Assembly: GCA_029556005.1 (NCBI GenBank) | Contig: JAKQGT010000129.1 | Coordinates: 1 to 5,408 of the forward strand | Direction of reading: 5' to 3' | Length of the DNA stretch: 5,408 nt | Origin: Chlamydiota bacterium | Lineage (GTDB): Bacteria > Chlamydiota > Chlamydiia > Chlamydiales > Simkaniaceae | Part shown: positions 1 to 5,408 of the stretch, piece by piece | How positions within the stretch are numbered: the first letter of the stretch is position 1 | Layout of the letters: every line of letters starts with the position of its first letter | The notes under the pieces: model-generated | What the model saw: only the letters and a program-made list of their open reading frames with translations | Told to the model about the DNA's origin: nothing | Database searches by the model: none | Made by a program: the position numbers and the translations under genes

Positions 1-109
1 AGGAGACATCAAAAACATGAATTTTATGCCGTTTAATTCAGATGGATATAATAAGGCATTTAAATCTATTGAAAACCGTATTAAAAACGCCACGATGCAA
101 ACTGCTTAA
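1..109 (+). CDS. atpA: V-type ATP synthase subunit A, C-terminal fragment (partial)
   Basis: An open frame enters from the left edge (first full codon at base 2) and ends at TAA 107-109, giving 35 residues that finish in [13 protein letters not shown]. The fragment is too short to carry a diagnostic motif: the P-loop and other catalytic parts of the A subunit would lie upstream of the window. The call rests on position. In chlamydial V-ATPase operons the A subunit immediately precedes B, and the stop here lies 8 bases before the atpB start, with the stop codon partly inside the atpB Shine-Dalgarno site. The tail has an amphipathic, lysine-rich helical character, which suits the end of the A subunit's C-terminal helical domain. 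The A subunit would hydrolyse or make ATP in the cytoplasmic head. Identity is likely but inferred. Confidence 0.75.
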   Translation, partial: GDIKNMNFMPFNSDGYNKAFKSIENRIKNATMQTA

Positions 110-113
110 GGAG
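108..113 (+). promoter_or_regulatory. Shine-Dalgarno site of atpB, overlapping the atpA stop
   Basis: AAGGAG lies 4 bases before the ATG at 118 and shares its first two bases with the TAA stop of the upstream gene. Ribosomes finishing atpA would therefore be placed directly on the atpB start, which fits translational coupling of two subunits needed in equal number (A3B3). Confidence 0.7.
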
Positions 114-117
114 CACT

Positions 118-1437
118 ATGAAGAAAGTATATGACAGAATCATTGATATTCGTGGAAACCTCATTACGGTCTTAGGTAAAGGAATTAAGATGGGGGAACT
201 GGCGAAGATTCATCGCAGTTCAGGGCAAACGACCCTTGCTTCGGTTTTAAGTATTGATGGAGAGAAAGTGACCTTACAAGCCTTTGAAAATCCTCGTGGA
301 GTTTCAACGGGTGATCGCGTAGGGTTCTTAGGCCATCAGATGCAAGCCACATCGGGAACCTCTCTATTAGGGCGCCGTCTCAATGGCAGTGGAGAGCCTA
401 TCGATGATGGTCCTAAAATTATTGGGGAAAAAATTGACATTGGGCAACCCTCTTTTAACCCCGTCAAACGCGTTGTTCCCCATCAGATGGTGAATACCAA
501 TATTCCTATGATTGATGTTTTCAATTGCTTGGTAAAATCTCAAAAAATTCCGATCTTCTCTATTGCAGGAGAGCCCTATAACCAACTCCTCATGCGGATT
601 GCCAATCAGACCGATGCAGACATTGTGATCATTGGAGGGATGGGGCTCCGTTATGACGATTATCAGGCGTTTATTGATAATGCTGAGAAATCTGGATCTA
701 TGGAAAAGACAGTCATGTTTATCCATAAAGCGACCGACCCTGCTGTTGAATGTCTTTTAGTCCCCGATATGGCACTAGCCTGTGCTGAGCAGTTTGCCAT
801 CAAAGATAAAGATGTTTTAGTCCTCCTGACAGATATGACTGCTTTTGCTGACTCGATTAAAGAGATCATGATTACGATGGATCAGGTGCCTTCGAATCGG
901 GGCTATCCTGGTTCCCTCTATTCAGATTTGGCTTCTCGGTATGAGAAGGCGGTAGATATCGATGGGAGTGGTTCGATTACTTTGATTTCTGTCACCACCA
1001 TGCCGGGGGGGGATGTGACCCATCCGATTCCCGACAATACAGGATATATTACAGAGGGGCAGTTCTACCTGCATGGAGGACGTATTGACCCCTTTGGTTC
1101 CCTTTCCCGTTTGAAACAGCAAGTCATTGGAAGTGTGACGCGTGAAGATCATGGGGATATTGCGAATGCGCAAATCCGTCTTTATGCTGAATCCAAAAAA
1201 GCACGGGAAAGACAGAGTATGGGTTTTCGTCTTTCGAGATGGGATGAAAAACTCTTAGAATATTCTTTCCTTTTTGAAAGCAGGATGATGAATCTTGAAG
1301 TGAACATTCCTGTCGAAGAGGCTCTCAATTTAGGATGGCAAACCCTTGCAGAATGTTTTGAACCCCATGAAGTGGGGATCAAGCAGGATCTCATTAATAA
1401 ATATTGGCCCGGAAGCAATCATGGTAAAGCTGACTAA
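118..1437 (+). CDS. atpB: V-type ATP synthase subunit B (non-catalytic)
   Basis: This 439-residue protein is the B subunit of the V/A-type ATPase, which alternates with A in the cytoplasmic A3B3 head and carries the non-catalytic nucleotide sites. The N-terminal beta-barrel covers roughly residues 1-75 and includes the [13 protein letters not shown] segment just after it. The P-loop region (residues 145-158, [14 protein letters not shown]) is degenerate, lacking the GKT of catalytic subunits, as is normal for B. Further landmarks are [53 protein letters not shown] and S328-L-S-R331-L, whose arginine reaches into the neighbouring catalytic site in this family. The C-terminus [14 protein letters not shown] closely matches the chlamydial protein as I remember it. 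Full length for the family. The ATG at 118 is chosen because of the Shine-Dalgarno site and because the N-terminus ([14 protein letters not shown]) aligns with Chlamydia AtpB. The gene contains a G8 run at 1005-1012. Confidence 0.97.
   Translation: MKKVYDRIIDIRGNLITVLGKGIKMGELAKIHRSSGQTTLASVLSIDGEKVTLQAFENPRGVSTGDRVGFLGHQMQATSGTSLLGRRLNGSGEPIDDGPKIIGEKIDIGQPSFNPVKRVVPHQMVNTNIPMIDVFNCLVKSQKIPIFSIAGEPYNQLLMRIANQTDADIVIIGGMGLRYDDYQAFIDNAEKSGSMEKTVMFIHKATDPAVECLLVPDMALACAEQFAIKDKDVLVLLTDMTAFADSIKEIMITMDQVPSNRGYPGSLYSDLASRYEKAVDIDGSGSITLISVTTMPGGDVTHPIPDNTGYITEGQFYLHGGRIDPFGSLSRLKQQVIGSVTREDHGDIANAQIRLYAESKKARERQSMGFRLSRWDEKLLEYSFLFESRMMNLEVNIPVEEALNLGWQTLAECFEPHEVGIKQDLINKYWPGSNHGKAD
1005..1012 (+). 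repeat. G8 homopolymer inside atpB
   Basis: Eight consecutive G bases encode the end of a Pro codon, two Gly codons and the start of an Asp codon. Loss of one G would bring TGA at 1016-1018 into frame. Gain of one G would lead to TGA at 1086-1088. Runs of this length can slip during replication or be miscalled in sequencing. Confidence 0.9.
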
Positions 1438-2032
1438 GAATGAGCTGCGTGACCAGCAATACAGGCTCAAACAGTTAGAAAAGTATCTTCCCACGTTGCA
1501 GCTCAAAAAAGCGATGCTCCAAACGGAAGTGAATAATGCGATTATTGAAATCGAGAAGCTAAGTGTCCTCTATAAACAGCAGAAGGCTGGATGTGAAACC
1601 TTTCAATCTCTCCTTACTGACCCCGAGGCATTCACCCTTTTTGAAGGGACCCAAGTGATTGAAGTGGAAAAACGTTTTGAAAACATTGCCGGGGCGGAAA
1701 TTCCTTTTTTCGAAGGTGTTATTTTTGAAACGATTGACTACTCCCTTTTCGACACCCCCTTATGGGTAGATTCAGGAATGGAAAAGCTGCGCGAACTTGT
1801 CATTGCCAAAGCGAAAATCTCTGTTGTGGAAGAGAAGAAGAAGATCTTAGAAAAAGAGCTACGTGAAGTCTCGATCCGTGTCAACCTGTTTGAAAAGATT
1901 CTCATTCCCAGAACCCAGGGAAATATCAAGAAAATTCGGGTGTTCTTAGGGGATCAAGAGTTATCTTCTGTTGCCCAAGCAAAAGTGGCTAAAGCTAAAA
2001 TCTTGAAGAAAAAAAAGGAAAGCGTCGCATGA
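1421..2032 (+). CDS. atpD: V-type ATP synthase subunit D (central stalk)
   Basis: This 203-residue protein is the D subunit, the coiled-coil shaft that rotates inside the A3B3 head and links it to the membrane ring. Both ends are long, charged helices (about residues 5-65 and 125-180) expected to pair as a coiled coil. Family landmarks are [10 protein letters not shown] and [16 protein letters not shown] near the N-terminus, NIAGAEIP in the middle, and R153[10 protein letters not shown]163 near the C-terminus, matching the RVNALE..IP signature of D subunits. The frame is open further upstream (ATG at 1346), but that would lie deep in atpB and add residues with no family counterpart. ATG 1421 gives the usual VKLTKN start and a weak GGAAG site at 1411-1415. 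The gene overlaps the end of atpB by 17 bases. No F-subunit gene lies between B and D. The gene ends in a lysine-rich tail encoded by an A8 run. Confidence 0.93.
   Translation: MVKLTKNELRDQQYRLKQLEKYLPTLQLKKAMLQTEVNNAIIEIEKLSVLYKQQKAGCETFQSLLTDPEAFTLFEGTQVIEVEKRFENIAGAEIPFFEGVIFETIDYSLFDTPLWVDSGMEKLRELVIAKAKISVVEEKKKILEKELREVSIRVNLFEKILIPRTQGNIKKIRVFLGDQELSSVAQAKVAKAKILKKKKESVA
2009..2019 (+). promoter_or_regulatory. A8GGA tract: atpI Shine-Dalgarno site and possible slippery site
   Basis: Eight A bases followed by GGA supply AAGGA about 9 bases before the atpI ATG at 2029. The same bases contain the heptamer A AAA AAG (2011-2017) phased with the atpD frame, the classic form of a -1 slippery site. 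The ribosome-binding role is well supported; the frameshift role is speculative. Confidence 0.6.
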
Positions 2033-3957
2033 TCATCAATGTAAAAAAGTACCTCTTCATTGGCGTTCAAGAAGATCTAGATATTTTCTTCAAGCGGGCT
2101 CAAGAGAAAGGATTTATAGAGTTTCTTTCTCAAAAGGAGAGGCGTGCTGTGGATTATCCCGCGACACTTCAAGACACGATTTCTGCTCTTAGAATATTAA
2201 GCAAGCAACCGCTGGTAAAGGGAGCTGAGCTTACAAAAGATTTAGATGCCCATCATTTGGCAACGACGATTGTCCAGACTAAAAGTCATTTGGAAAAGCT
2301 TTTAGAAGAAGAGCGACTCCTTAGAGCAGAAATCGCCCGTATTGAACCTTTAGGAGATTTTTCTCTTTCAGAAATCCGGGAATTAGAACGTGAAGCCCAT
2401 CGCTATGTCCAGTTTTTTTGCGTAAAGCGCTCCAAGTTAAAAAATGAAACCCCTCCCGAAGAGCTCATTCACCTCAATTCTGAGTATGACATGGAGTATT
2501 TCTTGTCGGTCAGCAATCAAGTGAAAAGTTATTCTGGAATGATTGAAATGCATTTTGAGAAGTCTCTCTCTGAGCTCAAGCGAGAATGGGAATATGTCGT
2601 CTCTTCCATCGAAAAATGTGAAAAAGAGCTCAAAGAAAACGCTGCCTATATCGACTTTCTGAAAAACCACTTAGCCCATGAGATGAATCGGTATAATTTA
2701 CATTTTGCAAGTGGAGAAGTTTCTACACATCTCAATGACCATCTTTTTGCGATCGAGGGATGGATTCCTAAAAATCGCCTCCATGGTCTTTTCCCTCTCC
2801 TTGAAGGACTGGGCATTCATGCAGAAGAAGTTGCGATTGAAAAAGGGGAACGTGTTCCCACTTATATGGAAAACAAAAGCTACGGAAAAGTGGGGGAGGA
2901 CTTGGTCCATATTTATGACACCCCAGCGACCAATGATAAAGATCCCTCTACATGGGTGTTTTGGGCTTTTGCCGTCTTCTTTGCCATGATCGTTTCCGAT
3001 GCGGGATATGGGTTGATCTTTTTGATATTAGCTCTGGTTTTGACAAAAAAATTCTCTCATGCCCCTCCTGCAATGAAGCGTTTTTTACGTCTCTTTAAGG
3101 TCCTCTCTTATAGTTGTATTGTATGGGGCATTTTATCGAATGCTTATTTTGGAATTGAGCTAGATCCCAAAAACCCTCTCAATAAGGCTTCGATCATTCA
3201 TTACTTGGCGATCAAAAAAGCCGATTACCATATTGCCTTGAAGGATGAAACGTACAAAGAGATTATCGAGAAATTTCCCCATCTTGAGGGGGTTACAAAT
3301 GGAGAAGAATTCCTTCATGAAGCCAAGATTATTAAAGGGGGGTTCACAAAATACGTGGTTCTCGATGATTTTAGAGATAGCATTTTTATGGAGATTGCTC
3401 TGATGGTGGGAGCGATTCATATTATCCTTTCTCTATTGCGCCACGTACGTCGCCATTTTGGAGGGGCTGGTTGGATCTTTGCCATTATTGGAGGGTACCT
3501 ATTTTTCCCCAAGGTACTCGATTCCACATCCTTTATCCACTTCATGCATATCATTTCTAAAAGTGCGGGATATGAAGTGGGACAGCAACTTCTTTGGGGG
3601 GGGATTGCACTGGCTGTGATCTTGGCTCTCCTTCAGAATAAATGGGCCGGTTTTATTGAGCTTACCAAGCCGATTGAACTCTTTGCCGATGTTCTTTCGT
3701 ATCTCCGGATCTATGCTTTAGGGTTAGCGGCGATGATCCTGGCGAATACTTTTAATGAAATGGGGATGAGTTTGGGCTTTGCTGCTGGATTCTTTGTGAT
3801 TTTAGTGGGACATGCCATCAATATTGTGGTGGGAATCATGGGAGGAACCATCCATGGTCTCCGTCTAAACTTCATCGAATGGTATCACCATTCCTTTCAA
3901 GGGGGAGGGAGAATGTTTCAACCCCTAAAATTACTTAAAACGCGAATTCAGGATTAG
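2029..3957 (+). CDS. atpI: V-type ATP synthase subunit I (membrane a-type subunit)
   Basis: This 642-residue protein is the I (a-like) stator subunit, which carries the ion half-channels facing the K ring. The N-terminal ~300 residues are soluble, with charged helical stretches around 85-130 and 175-215 that form the peripheral-stalk-binding arm. I count about eight membrane segments by eye: 308-324, 325-340, 355-376, 452-470, 480-498, 520-537, 553-575 and 583-608. Conserved motifs are S323-DAGYG328, WGILSNAYFG (366-375), LSYLRIYALGLA with the essential channel arginine at R560, and HGLRLNFIEW (609-618), whose R612 corresponds to the second conserved arginine of eukaryotic a subunits. A hydrophilic segment of about 75 residues (377-450) should lie on the periplasmic side. 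The start overlaps the atpD stop as ATGA, typical of coupled translation, and KYLFIG near the N-terminus matches chlamydial AtpI. Length is normal for the family. A G8 run lies at 3596-3603. Confidence 0.95.
   Translation: MIINVKKYLFIGVQEDLDIFFKRAQEKGFIEFLSQKERRAVDYPATLQDTISALRILSKQPLVKGAELTKDLDAHHLATTIVQTKSHLEKLLEEERLLRAEIARIEPLGDFSLSEIRELEREAHRYVQFFCVKRSKLKNETPPEELIHLNSEYDMEYFLSVSNQVKSYSGMIEMHFEKSLSELKREWEYVVSSIEKCEKELKENAAYIDFLKNHLAHEMNRYNLHFASGEVSTHLNDHLFAIEGWIPKNRLHGLFPLLEGLGIHAEEVAIEKGERVPTYMENKSYGKVGEDLVHIYDTPATNDKDPSTWVFWAFAVFFAMIVSDAGYGLIFLILALVLTKKFSHAPPAMKRFLRLFKVLSYSCIVWGILSNAYFGIELDPKNPLNKASIIHYLAIKKADYHIALKDETYKEIIEKFPHLEGVTNGEEFLHEAKIIKGGFTKYVVLDDFRDSIFMEIALMVGAIHIILSLLRHVRRHFGGAGWIFAIIGGYLFFPKVLDSTSFIHFMHIISKSAGYEVGQQLLWGGIALAVILALLQNKWAGFIELTKPIELFADVLSYLRIYALGLAAMILANTFNEMGMSLGFAAGFFVILVGHAINIVVGIMGGTIHGLRLNFIEWYHHSFQGGGRMFQPLKLLKTRIQD
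3596..3603 (+). repeat. G8 homopolymer inside atpI
   Basis: Eight consecutive G bases encode Trp-Gly-Gly at the start of the sixth membrane segment. Loss of one G would bring TGA at 3617-3619 into frame and remove R560 and the last two membrane segments. It is the second G8 run in this operon; a G6 run also occurs in atpI at 3337-3342. Confidence 0.9.
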
Positions 3958-3986
3958 ATTTCTATGAGAAAACCCCCCATAGAAGT
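3958..3986 (+). repeat. Inverted repeat (hairpin) between atpI and atpK
   Basis: Directly after the atpI stop, ATTTCTATG (3958-3966) can pair with CATAGAAGT (3978-3986). This gives a 9-bp stem with one T-G wobble and an 11-base loop containing a C run. The stem is AT-rich and no T-tract follows, so it is a poor intrinsic terminator. It could act as an mRNA processing or stability element that separates atpI from the more abundantly needed atpK. The pairing is seen directly; the role is inferred. Confidence 0.5.
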
Positions 3987-4012
3987 TTCATCCATAATTC
4001 ATGTTTAAAACC

Positions 4013-4020
4013 AAAGGAGA
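4013..4020 (+). promoter_or_regulatory. Strong Shine-Dalgarno site of atpK
   Basis: AAAGGAGA lies 8 bases before the atpK ATG at 4029. It is the best-spaced ribosome-binding site in the window and the only one set in a real intergenic gap. This fits a need for more K protein than other subunits, since the ring holds many copies per enzyme. Confidence 0.75.
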
Positions 4021-4028
4021 ATAACCTT

Positions 4029-4451
4029 ATGAACTTTGAAATGCTTGGACCGGCCATTGTGCTAGGGCTTGCTTGCCTAGGTAGCGCTATTGGCTGCGGA
4101 ATTGCAGGAATGGCTTCACACGGTGTGATGGCACGTGTGGAGGAAAACCATGGAAAATTTATTGGAATGTCTGCGCTACCCTCCTCACAAGCGATTTACG
4201 GCTTTGTTCTGATGCTTTTGATGAAGAATGCGATTGATGCTAAAACCCTTTCGGCGATCAATGGGATTGGAATTGGGGTCTTTATTGGTCTTGCCATTAT
4301 GATCTCATCGATCTATCAAGGCATGTGTGCAGCAACAGGCATTCAGGCATCTGCCAAGCAGCCTGCTGTTTATGGAAAATGCTTAGCTGCTCTCGGAATT
4401 GTAGAATCTTTCTCACTCTTTGCTTTCGTGTTTGCCCTATTACTGATTTAG
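4029..4451 (+). CDS. atpK: V-type ATP synthase subunit K (proteolipid, c-ring)
   Basis: This 140-residue, very hydrophobic protein is the K subunit that assembles into the rotating membrane ring. It has four membrane helices in two hairpins (about 6-29, 45-66, 75-97 and 117-139), a duplicated c-subunit. The first helix has the glycine-rich [14 protein letters not shown] pattern. The ion-carrying carboxylate is E126 in helix 4 (GIVESFSLF), and the first hairpin has no equivalent acid, so there is one site per four helices. Helix 2 contains L50-P-S-S53-Q54 and helix 3 has Q97; with E126 these match in identity and spacing the Na+ ligands L61, T64, Q65, Q110 and E139 of Enterococcus hirae NtpK, except Ser for Thr. 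The sequence resembles Chlamydia AtpK almost throughout. No cleaved signal peptide is evident. It follows atpI after 71 bases and has its own strong ribosome-binding site. Confidence 0.96.
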   Translation: MNFEMLGPAIVLGLACLGSAIGCGIAGMASHGVMARVEENHGKFIGMSALPSSQAIYGFVLMLLMKNAIDAKTLSAINGIGIGVFIGLAIMISSIYQGMCAATGIQASAKQPAVYGKCLAALGIVESFSLFAFVFALLLI

Positions 4452-4459
4452 GTGTATAC

Positions 4460-4466
4460 AAAGGAG
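4460..4466 (+). promoter_or_regulatory. Shine-Dalgarno-like site with 1-base spacing before fumC
   Basis: AAAGGAG ends only one base before the ATG at 4468, much closer than the usual 5-9 bases. No other in-frame ATG lies nearby; a TTG at 4489 is the only close alternative. Homology favours the ATG because MRQEKDS aligns with the RSEKDS start of E. coli FumC. Initiation may be inefficient or rely on coupling to atpK. Confidence 0.55.
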
Positions 4467-4467
4467 T

Positions 4468-5408
4468 ATGAGACAAGAAAAAGATTCATTGGGCATTGTT
4501 GAAGTTCCTGAGGATAAGTATTGGGGTGCACAAACGCAGCGCTCGAAAGATAACTTCCCTGTTGGGGGAGAAAAAATTCCTCTAGAAGTGATCTACGGTC
4601 AAGCGATCGTCAAAAAAGCCTCAGCCATTGTCAATGCAGAGCTGGGGCTACTTCCTCAAGAAAAGTGCGCGATGATCGGAGAGGCTGTCGATGCGATTTT
4701 ATCGGGAGCTCTAGATGAACATTTTCCTCTAGTTGTTTGGCAAACGGGGTCTGGGACACAGACCAATATGAATGTCAATGAGGTGATTAGCAACTATGCA
4801 ATCGAAAAAGCTGGAGGGAAGATGGGATCTAAAGACCCCATCCATCCTAATGATGATGTCAATAAATCGCAGTCTTCCAATGATACCTTTCCAACGGCAA
4901 TGCACATTGCTGCTGTTCTCAAGATCAAGCACCATCTTTTGCCCCATCTAGATCGTTTTCTGAAGGAACTTCAGAAAAAGGCTAAAGCTTTTAGGGATAT
5001 TGTTAAAATTGGGCGGACCCATCTTATGGATGCCACCCCCCTCACTTTAGGGCAGGAATTTTCAGGGTATGCCTCCCAAATCGAGCATGGGATTCAAGCC
5101 ATTCATAACGCCCTTCCCCACATGGCTGAAATAGCCCTCGGAGGAACCGCTGTTGGAACAGGGCTCAATACCCATCCCAAGTATGCAAAGCGCGTGGCCG
5201 AAGTGATCAGTAAACTTACCGGAGAAACGTTTACGAGTGCTCCGAATAAATTCGAAGCTCTAGCGGCCGATGATGCGATGGTAGAGATGAGTGGAGCCTT
5301 GAAACGTCTGGCTTGCTCTTTCATGAAAATTGCCAATGATATTCGCTGGATGGCTTCAGGCCCGCGTTCGGGCATTGGTGAGCTCATCATCCCCAGCAAT
5401 GAACCTGG
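4468..5408 (+). CDS. fumC: Class II fumarate hydratase, N-terminal part (partial)
   Basis: The open frame runs from ATG 4468 off the right edge, giving 313 complete residues of a family usually about 460-470 long. The enzyme reversibly hydrates fumarate to L-malate in the TCA cycle as a soluble cytoplasmic homotetramer without an iron-sulphur cluster. The N-terminus MRQEKDSLG and the block WGAQTQRS (residues 18-25) are typical of FumC. Substrate-site motifs are S95[10 protein letters not shown]105, N132[14 protein letters not shown] and [19 protein letters not shown], in which T184-H185 corresponds to the catalytic Thr-His pair of E. coli FumC (H188). The window ends at IPSNEP, just before the expected GSSIMPGKVN signature that carries the catalytic serine. 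Aspartase and argininosuccinate lyase are related superfamily members, but these motifs fit fumarase best. The start lies 16 bases after atpK with no terminator visible, so co-transcription is likely. Codon use looks like its neighbours. Confidence 0.95.
   Translation, partial: MRQEKDSLGIVEVPEDKYWGAQTQRSKDNFPVGGEKIPLEVIYGQAIVKKASAIVNAELGLLPQEKCAMIGEAVDAILSGALDEHFPLVVWQTGSGTQTNMNVNEVISNYAIEKAGGKMGSKDPIHPNDDVNKSQSSNDTFPTAMHIAAVLKIKHHLLPHLDRFLKELQKKAKAFRDIVKIGRTHLMDATPLTLGQEFSGYASQIEHGIQAIHNALPHMAEIALGGTAVGTGLNTHPKYAKRVAEVISKLTGETFTSAPNKFEALAADDAMVEMSGALKRLACSFMKIANDIRWMASGPRSGIGELIIPSNEP

Noticed and set aside
550..592. Broken P-loop in atpB as a sign of a dead gene
   Set aside because: B subunits of V-type ATPases normally lack GKT; the segment matches the chlamydial B subunit.
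1346..1420. Upstream ATG extending atpD by 25 codons
   Set aside because: It would start deep inside atpB, has no family counterpart, and ATG 1421 gives the expected VKLTKN terminus.
2705..2989. Overlapping 94-codon open frame inside atpI on the + strand
   Set aside because: It lies wholly within atpI in another frame, has no recognisable motif and no good ribosome-binding site.
3958..3995. Intrinsic terminator after atpI
   Set aside because: The stem is AT-rich with an 11-base loop and no T-tract follows; atpK belongs to the same operon.
3930..4012. Separate sigma-70-like promoter for atpK
   Set aside because: AT-rich hexamers occur, but no pair with good -35 and -10 matches at 16-18 base spacing was found.
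5103..5399. 98-codon minus-strand open frame opposite fumC
   Set aside because: It is antisense to a highly conserved fumarase segment and is explained by codon composition of fumC.

Overview
The window holds the downstream part of a chlamydial-type V/A-type ATPase operon followed by a fumarase gene, all on the + strand and densely packed. The order is atpA (last codons only), atpB, atpD, atpI, atpK and fumC (cut by the right edge). The B, D, I and K proteins resemble, almost motif by motif, the V-type ATPase subunits of Chlamydia as I remember them. The A-B-D-I-K order is also the chlamydial one, unlike the usual archaeal or Thermus arrangement. I therefore place the sequence in the phylum Chlamydiae. 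The proteins differ enough from C. trachomatis, and fumC sits directly behind atpK, so an environmental, amoeba- or arthropod-associated lineage is more likely (Waddlia, Parachlamydia or Simkania relatives). That lineage call is inference, and genus cannot be fixed from this window.

Layout: 1-109 is the C-terminal end of the catalytic A subunit. 118-1437 is the non-catalytic B subunit. 1421-2032 is the D central-stalk subunit, overlapping atpB by 17 bases. 2029-3957 is the membrane I (a-type) subunit, overlapping atpD by 4 bases (ATGA). A 71-base gap with a 9-bp inverted repeat and a well-placed Shine-Dalgarno site precedes 4029-4451, the K proteolipid (c-ring) subunit. After only 16 bases, 4468-5408 encodes the first 313 residues of a class II fumarase and runs off the end. 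There is no non-coding stretch over 300 bases, no RNA gene, no mobile element and no convincing promoter or terminator.

How the genes work together: A and B form the cytoplasmic hexamer that binds nucleotide, D is the rotating shaft, and I with the K ring moves ions across the membrane. The K subunit keeps all five positions that bind Na+ in the Enterococcus hirae NtpK ring (Leu, Thr/Ser, Gln, Gln, Glu), so a Na+-coupled enzyme is a serious possibility. Fumarase is a TCA-cycle enzyme, and its position suggests co-transcription with the ATPase genes.

I do not see a new system here. The points worth a second look are the Na+-type site in AtpK, the frame-matched A AAA AAG heptamer at the atpD-atpI junction, two G8 tracts in atpB and atpI, the hairpin before atpK, and the very short Shine-Dalgarno spacing of fumC.
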